A DNA stretch of 64,000 bases, from the NCBI GenBank assembly GCA_963747985.1, contig CAVVHG010000013.1, positions 62,001 to 126,000 on the forward strand, in the 5' to 3' direction. The DNA comes from JACADW01 sp963747985. Its GTDB lineage: Bacteria > Acidobacteriota > UBA6911. The notes below the pieces were generated by a model, which worked only from the letters and a program-made list of their open reading frames with translations, did not search any database and was not told the DNA's origin. This document shows, one piece after another, positions 61,547 through 64,000 of the stretch (position 1 is the stretch's first letter; the number at the start of each line of letters is the position of its first letter). The translations under genes and the position numbers were made by a program.

Positions 61547-62587
61547 CTACACCGCATCCGGCCGCAGATTCGAGATCCGGTCGTGGGCCGAGGCGGGCTG
61601 CCATTCATAGAGGAAGTACTCGACCGCTTCGCGCAGTCCCTGTTCGACGGGTCGCGTCTTGTAGCCCAGTTCACTCCGCGCCCTTTCGCCGCTGACATAG
61701 TTCCTGCAGCCGGCCAGCCTGACGGCGTCGAGGGGTATGGTCGGTTCCCGTCGCAATATCGTCCCCATTACCAGGTTGTCCAGATAGGCGGCACACAGTG
61801 CCACGATCCGCGGAATTACCACCCTCGGCGTCAGGCGCCCGGAGATGCTCGCAAGCGTGTCGAGAATCTCCTCGAGGCTCCAGTCCTCACCCGCCAGGAT
61901 GTAACGCTCCCCCGGTCTCCCCCTTTCCTCGGCCAGCAGATGACCGCGCGCCACATCATCAGCGCAGACGATGTTCATGCTGGTGTTAACGTACGCCGGC
62001 ATCCGTCCGCGGATGAAATCCAGTATCATTTTCCCCATTGGTGTGGGCTTGATGTCCCCGGCGCCAACCGGCGTCGTCGGATTCACGATGACCAAAGGGA
62101 GGCCCGCCGCGGCGAATTCGCGCGCTACCTGCTCTGCCATGAACTTCGACCGCTGGTAGTGCCCGATCATGTCATCCAGGCTGACCGGCGTATCCTCGTC
62201 ACCCGGCAGGTTGCCCTTGCTGAATCCGATGGTTCCTGCTGTGCTCGTGTATACAACCTTTTCCACGTTGGCCTCGCAGCAGGCCGAAAGCAGGTTGCGC
62301 GTGCCGGCAACGTTGCTTTCGTAGATCTCGTCGGTATTGCGGGACCAGAAACGGAAGTCTGCGGCGAGGTGGTAGACGCGTCGGCATCCCTGGACGCATC
62401 GGAGCAGGGAACTCATGTTCTTGAGATCCCCGATCACGATCTCGCAGCCAAGCCCCTCCACGTTCGATTTGCGGCTGGAGTTACGGGCAAGGATCCTGAC
62501 ACGGTCCCCGCGGAGCAGCAATTGGCGCACCACGTGACTGCCGACGAAACCCGTTGCACCCGTCACGAATGTCAGATCGTCGATCAT
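61547..62587 (-). CDS. hpnA: Hopanoid-associated sugar epimerase HpnA (NAD-dependent epimerase/dehydratase)
   Basis: A 346-residue extended SDR. The N-terminal LTFVTGATGFVGSHVVRQLL is the NAD motif, VYHLAADFRFW and the catalytic YQRSKFMAEQ (YxxxK) follow, and GEDWSLEEILDTLASISGR is typical of the HpnA/dihydroflavonol-4-reductase-like branch. HpnA is found in hopanoid gene clusters, but its chemistry is not proven. It starts 5 bases downstream of ispH. The neighbours ispH, hpnD and hpnG support the hopanoid assignment. Confidence 0.87.
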   Translation of the reverse strand: MIDDLTFVTGATGFVGSHVVRQLLLRGDRVRILARNSSRKSNVEGLGCEIVIGDLKNMSSLLRCVQGCRRVYHLAADFRFWSRNTDEIYESNVAGTRNLLSACCEANVEKVVYTSTAGTIGFSKGNLPGDEDTPVSLDDMIGHYQRSKFMAEQVAREFAAAGLPLVIVNPTTPVGAGDIKPTPMGKMILDFIRGRMPAYVNTSMNIVCADDVARGHLLAEERGRPGERYILAGEDWSLEEILDTLASISGRLTPRVVIPRIVALCAAYLDNLVMGTILRREPTIPLDAVRLAGCRNYVSGERARSELGYKTRPVEQGLREAVEYFLYEWQPASAHDRISNLRPDAV

Positions 62588-62592
62588 GATGC

Positions 62593-63615
62593 CTATCCGC
62601 GAGCCGACGAAGCGGCAATCTCGCTCGCCCCGTGCCCGGATCCTGTGGCATCGAGCACGAGTTCCTCAGGCAGGGCGAACTCCACCTTCTCAACGATTCC
62701 GCCCGCGTTCACGACCTGCGTGAAGCCCAGTGCACGCATCCGCTCGATAACGAGATCGACCAGATTCTCCGGCACCGAGGCTCCAGCCGTAAGCCCTGCA
62801 TTTCGAACGTTTTCCAGCCAATCTGGGCGGATGTCATCCGCGTCACCGATCAGGTGTGCCGCTACACCTGCGCTCCTTGCGACCTCAACGAGGCGGCATG
62901 AGTTGGAAGAATTGGCGGAACCGACCACGAGCACGACCTCAACACGGCGTGCCAGATCCTTGACTGCGTGTTGGCGGTTCTGAGTGGCGTAGCAGATGTC
63001 CTCAGAGGGCGGCCCCTGAATGGATGGAAATCTCTCCCTCAGGCGTTCGAATATCTCGCGGGTGTCGTCAAGACTCAGAGTCGTTTGCGTGAGACACGCG
63101 ACCCTTTCGGGGTCCGGGACCACGAGTGCAGCGATTTCTTCGACACTGCCGATGATCCGGATGGACTGCGGAGCCTCGCCAACGGTACCTATGACTTCGT
63201 CGTGGTCCGCATGACCGATCAGGATGATCGTATAGTCCTGCAGGGCATACCTGACCGCTTCGCGGTGAACCTTGATGACCAGGGGGCAGCTGGCGTCTAT
63301 CACCTTCAGTCGCCGTTCTGCGGCCATGCGGCGGACCTCGGGTGATACCCCGTGCGCACTGAAGATCACTCGAGCGCGCTCAGGGACCTCGTCAAGCTCG
63401 TCGACGAAAATGACTCCGCGAGCGCGCAATTCACTGACGACGAAGCTGTTATGGACAATCTCGCGTCTGACGTAGAGCGGCTGCCCGTAGGTCTTGAGTG
63501 CAAGATTGACGATATCGATAGCTCGGACTACACCCGCGCAAAAGCCGCGGGGCGTCGCCAGGACAAGCTTTCGCCCATCCTCCGAAGCTGATATCTGATT
63601 TTGGCCTGACAGCAT
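62593..63615 (-). CDS. ispH: 4-hydroxy-3-methylbut-2-enyl diphosphate reductase
   Basis: A 340-residue iron-sulfur enzyme, last step of the MEP isoprenoid pathway. LVLATPRGFCAGVVRAIDIV carries the first cluster cysteine, VIDASCPLVIKVH the second and GSANSSNSCRLVEVA the third; REIVHNSFVV and ATQNRQHAV are further family phrases. It supplies IPP and DMAPP for hopanoid precursors made by neighbouring genes. ATG 63615 is used (TTG 63621 would add two residues). It is the first gene of the minus-strand hopanoid run. Confidence 0.97.
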   Translation of the reverse strand: MLSGQNQISASEDGRKLVLATPRGFCAGVVRAIDIVNLALKTYGQPLYVRREIVHNSFVVSELRARGVIFVDELDEVPERARVIFSAHGVSPEVRRMAAERRLKVIDASCPLVIKVHREAVRYALQDYTIILIGHADHDEVIGTVGEAPQSIRIIGSVEEIAALVVPDPERVACLTQTTLSLDDTREIFERLRERFPSIQGPPSEDICYATQNRQHAVKDLARRVEVVLVVGSANSSNSCRLVEVARSAGVAAHLIGDADDIRPDWLENVRNAGLTAGASVPENLVDLVIERMRALGFTQVVNAGGIVEKVEFALPEELVLDATGSGHGASEIAASSARG

Positions 63616-63696
63616 AGTCAAGACACAGCCCGATAGATCGATCTAGCCTTGTGCTTTGTTCAAATCCAATAGTTTACCTGAACGCTGCGTGCAACT

Positions 63697-64000
63697 CTAC
63701 GGGCTTCTTCCAGCGGCGCACTCTCCCGGGGTGTTGCCTTTGGGTCGCTCCCGGGACGGTGCTGAACTCGTCGATCCCAGAAGAGTCAGGAGCGTAACGG
63801 CCGCCACCAGGATGCAGGCGCCTATGATTTGCGACACGGTCAACCGGCTCCCGAGGAGATACCAGTTGGCGGTCACCGCGGTGATGGGGAAAGCCAGTTC
63901 CCCGATGGAGGCCAGAGACGCCGGGGTCGAACGGAGTCCGTGATAGTAGAAGATGAGCGCCAAGAGCCCTGGTATGAGCGCCATGGCGATGATCGAGAAT
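63697..64000 (-). CDS. EamA/DMT-family transporter (partial, N-terminal part outside window)
   Basis: The C-terminal ~100 residues of a drug/metabolite transporter: FSIIAMALIPGLLALIFYYHGLR, ASIGELAFPITAVTANWYLLGSRLTVSQIIGACILVAAVTLL, then a hydrophilic proline-rich tail. The repeated helix pattern with SLEP/ELAFPI-type loop is the second EamA repeat. The reading frame continues past position 64000. It is upstream of ispH with 81 bases between, on the same strand. Confidence 0.75.
   Translation of the reverse strand, partial: FSIIAMALIPGLLALIFYYHGLRSTPASLASIGELAFPITAVTANWYLLGSRLTVSQIIGACILVAAVTLLTLLGSTSSAPSRERPKGNTPGECAAGRSP

Noticed and set aside
61160..62983. Plus-strand frame of 607 residues
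   Set aside because: Antisense to the alcohol dehydrogenase, hpnA and ispH genes, which all have strong family motifs.

Overview
The window looks like a chromosomal segment of a GC-rich, Gram-negative (diderm) bacterium, most likely a member of the Acidobacteriota or a nearby lineage. The basis is an outer-membrane assembly trio (BamA-like, SurA-like, TamB), a hopanoid/isoprenoid cluster, an F-type ATP synthase with both b' and b subunits, and gene orders such as rplU-rpmA-obg-nadD-rsfS-rlmH. The phylum is inferred from gene content only. I see no phage, no complete insertion sequence and no CRISPR array; this is mostly core chromosome.

Layout. 1-1.8 kb: 5' part of mraZ (minus strand) with a three-copy MraZ operator, divergent from ychF. 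1.8-10 kb: a ZIP metal transporter, then bamA-like, surA-like and tamB. 10-15 kb: rplU, rpmA, terminator, obg, nadD, rsfS, rlmH, dksA-like, comF. 15-18 kb (minus): yihY, queA, anti-sigma factor, Spy-like protein. 18-20 kb: folE and a convergent GT-C type glycosyltransferase. 20-26.5 kb: ATP synthase b', b, delta, alpha, gamma, beta, epsilon, without subunits a and c. 27-30 kb: a TPR-like secreted protein, a NagX/DUF5009 membrane acyltransferase, tRNA-Gln(CTG) and a thioredoxin peroxidase whose peroxidatic residue is encoded by in-frame TGA, read here as selenocysteine. 30-45 kb: sugar-phosphate isomerase-like protein, M23 peptidase, NhaD-like antiporter, a membrane protein/winged-helix regulator pair, uppS, an SDR, an FHA-GAF histidine kinase, a frameshifted aminotransferase, a ferredoxin and three carriers. 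45-49 kb (minus): mrfA-mrfB DNA repair pair. 49-57 kb: a secreted protein of unknown function, then a polyphosphate neighbourhood (sixA, CHAD, two ppx/gppA-HD paralogues, ppk1). 57-63.6 kb (minus): ispH, hpnA, two zinc alcohol dehydrogenases, hpnD-like, hpnG. The window ends inside an EamA-type transporter gene.

Two things stand out. First, the probable selenoprotein peroxiredoxin (codon 45 TGA in a TPG-U-T context, with a bacterial SECIS-like hairpin just downstream); no Sec machinery is in the window, so the claim predicts selA/selB/selC/selD elsewhere. Second, at least seven intergenic sites carry imperfect palindromes whose arms are built from short 6- or 7-base units. Different sites use different unit sequences (ATCGGn, GTGGAC, CAGAATT, TCAGCnG) but share the same architecture of tandem-unit arm, loop and complementary arm. 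This shared design across unrelated sequences is the least explained structure in the window.
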